Below are positions 22,235 to 22,373 of a DNA stretch of 22,373 nucleotides, in pieces. The notes beneath the pieces are model-generated. The model was not told where the DNA came from, ran no database searches, and saw only the letters and a list, made by a program, of their open reading frames with translations. Made by a program: the position numbers and the translations under genes. Origin of the DNA: a virus; IMG/VR virus record IMGVR_UViG_3300042154_002081, positions 1 through 22,373 of that record. One strand, 5' to 3'. Numbering within the stretch: the first letter of the stretch is position 1; each line of letters begins with the position of its first letter.

Positions 22235-22251
22235 AATTTATTATTTGGCTT

Positions 22252-22284
22252 AATTATGACCCACTATTACAATGGGTCATAATT
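22252..22284. repeat. 12-bp inverted repeat downstream of the probable sheath gene
   Basis: AATTATGACCCA (22252-22263) and TGGGTCATAATT (22273-22284) form a perfect stem with a nine-base loop. The T tract lies on the + strand side (22285-22289), so a standard terminator would face the + strand; in the minus-strand message the stem is followed by AAGCC. It stands seven bases after the upstream stop and 18 bases before the HAD start, so it could stabilise the 3' end of the sheath message or be a weak terminator. Confidence 0.6.
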
Positions 22285-22290
22285 TTTTTA

Positions 22291-22373
22291 TTATATATTC
22301 TCGAAAGAAGCTCCTGTTGGAGTAATATAGAACGTAATGTCTATAAATTCTAACGATTTGGTTGGTTTGATAT
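22291..22373 (-). CDS. C-terminal end of a structural protein, probably tail sheath (gp18-like); start outside window
   Basis: Only the last 27 codons are present, ending with TAA at 22293-22291. They read KPTKSLEFIDITFYIT then PTGASFENI. A closing strand of the type 'EFIDI.F....G.SFE' is how T4-like tail sheath proteins end, and the sheath gene precedes the tail tube gene in T4 and relatives. With so few residues the assignment is based mostly on this pattern and gene order; another structural protein is possible. Confidence 0.5.
   Translation of the reverse strand, partial: IKPTKSLEFIDITFYITPTGASFENI

Noticed and set aside
22252-22289. Rho-independent terminator for the minus-strand sheath message
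   Set aside because: The T tract is on the + strand side of the stem only; kept as an inverted repeat without a terminator call.
1-22373. tRNA genes, rRNA, CRISPR arrays, insertion sequences or attachment sites
   Set aside because: Genes are packed with gaps below 180 bases; no cloverleaf, spaced direct-repeat array, transposase or long terminal repeat was seen.

Overview
The window is a strongly AT-rich (by eye about two thirds A+T) piece of a contractile-tailed, T4-like bacteriophage genome. Every convincing gene is on the minus strand, so transcription runs from high to low coordinates. Evidence for a T4-like phage is the combination of a gp19-type tail tube, a gp26-type baseplate/chaperone protein, a tape-measure protein, a gp53-type LysM baseplate protein and a very large gp27-like hub, followed by a gp32-type single-strand binding protein, a UvsX recombinase, a T4 RNase H and a gp41/DnaB-type helicase. 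No gene start has a Shine-Dalgarno sequence; leaders are A/T-only stretches. This, with the A+T bias, suggests a Bacteroidota-type host (inference, not proof).

Layout in the direction of transcription: 22373-22291 is the C-terminal end of a protein that is probably the tail sheath, then a HAD-family phosphatase (22234-21416), the tail tube (21238-20750), the gp26-like protein (20635-19880) with an overlapping downstream frame (to 19738) that looks like a +1 frameshift extension, the tape measure (19692-17812), a 1669-residue baseplate protein carrying an OmpA-like domain (17765-12756), a LysM/gp53-like protein (12753-12427), a 2291-residue hub protein (12437-5562) and two small unrecognised genes (5518-5294, 5289-4618). 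This tail module ends at a textbook terminator with a UUCG loop (4615-4591).

Directly behind the terminator is the best promoter in the window (4579-4551: TTGACA, 17-bp spacer, TATACT). It opens a replication/recombination module: gp32-like SSB (4521-3667), UvsX (3573-2569), RNase H (2547-1543, GTG start), an unrecognised 150-residue gene (1534-1082) and the helicase (1051 to beyond the window edge).

The genes in the first module make and assemble the tail: tube polymer on a tape-measure ruler with a chaperone, capped by a baseplate of two giant proteins and a LysM protein. The second module coats single strands (gp32), pairs strands (UvsX), removes primers (RNase H) and unwinds the fork (gp41). 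The most interesting points are the probable +1 programmed frameshift just upstream of the tape-measure gene, the OmpA-like domain inside a giant baseplate protein, the loss of the gp32 zinc ligands, a HAD enzyme lodged between probable sheath and tube genes, and a recurring TATTTATA-type box in the intergenic gaps that may be the phage's late promoter.
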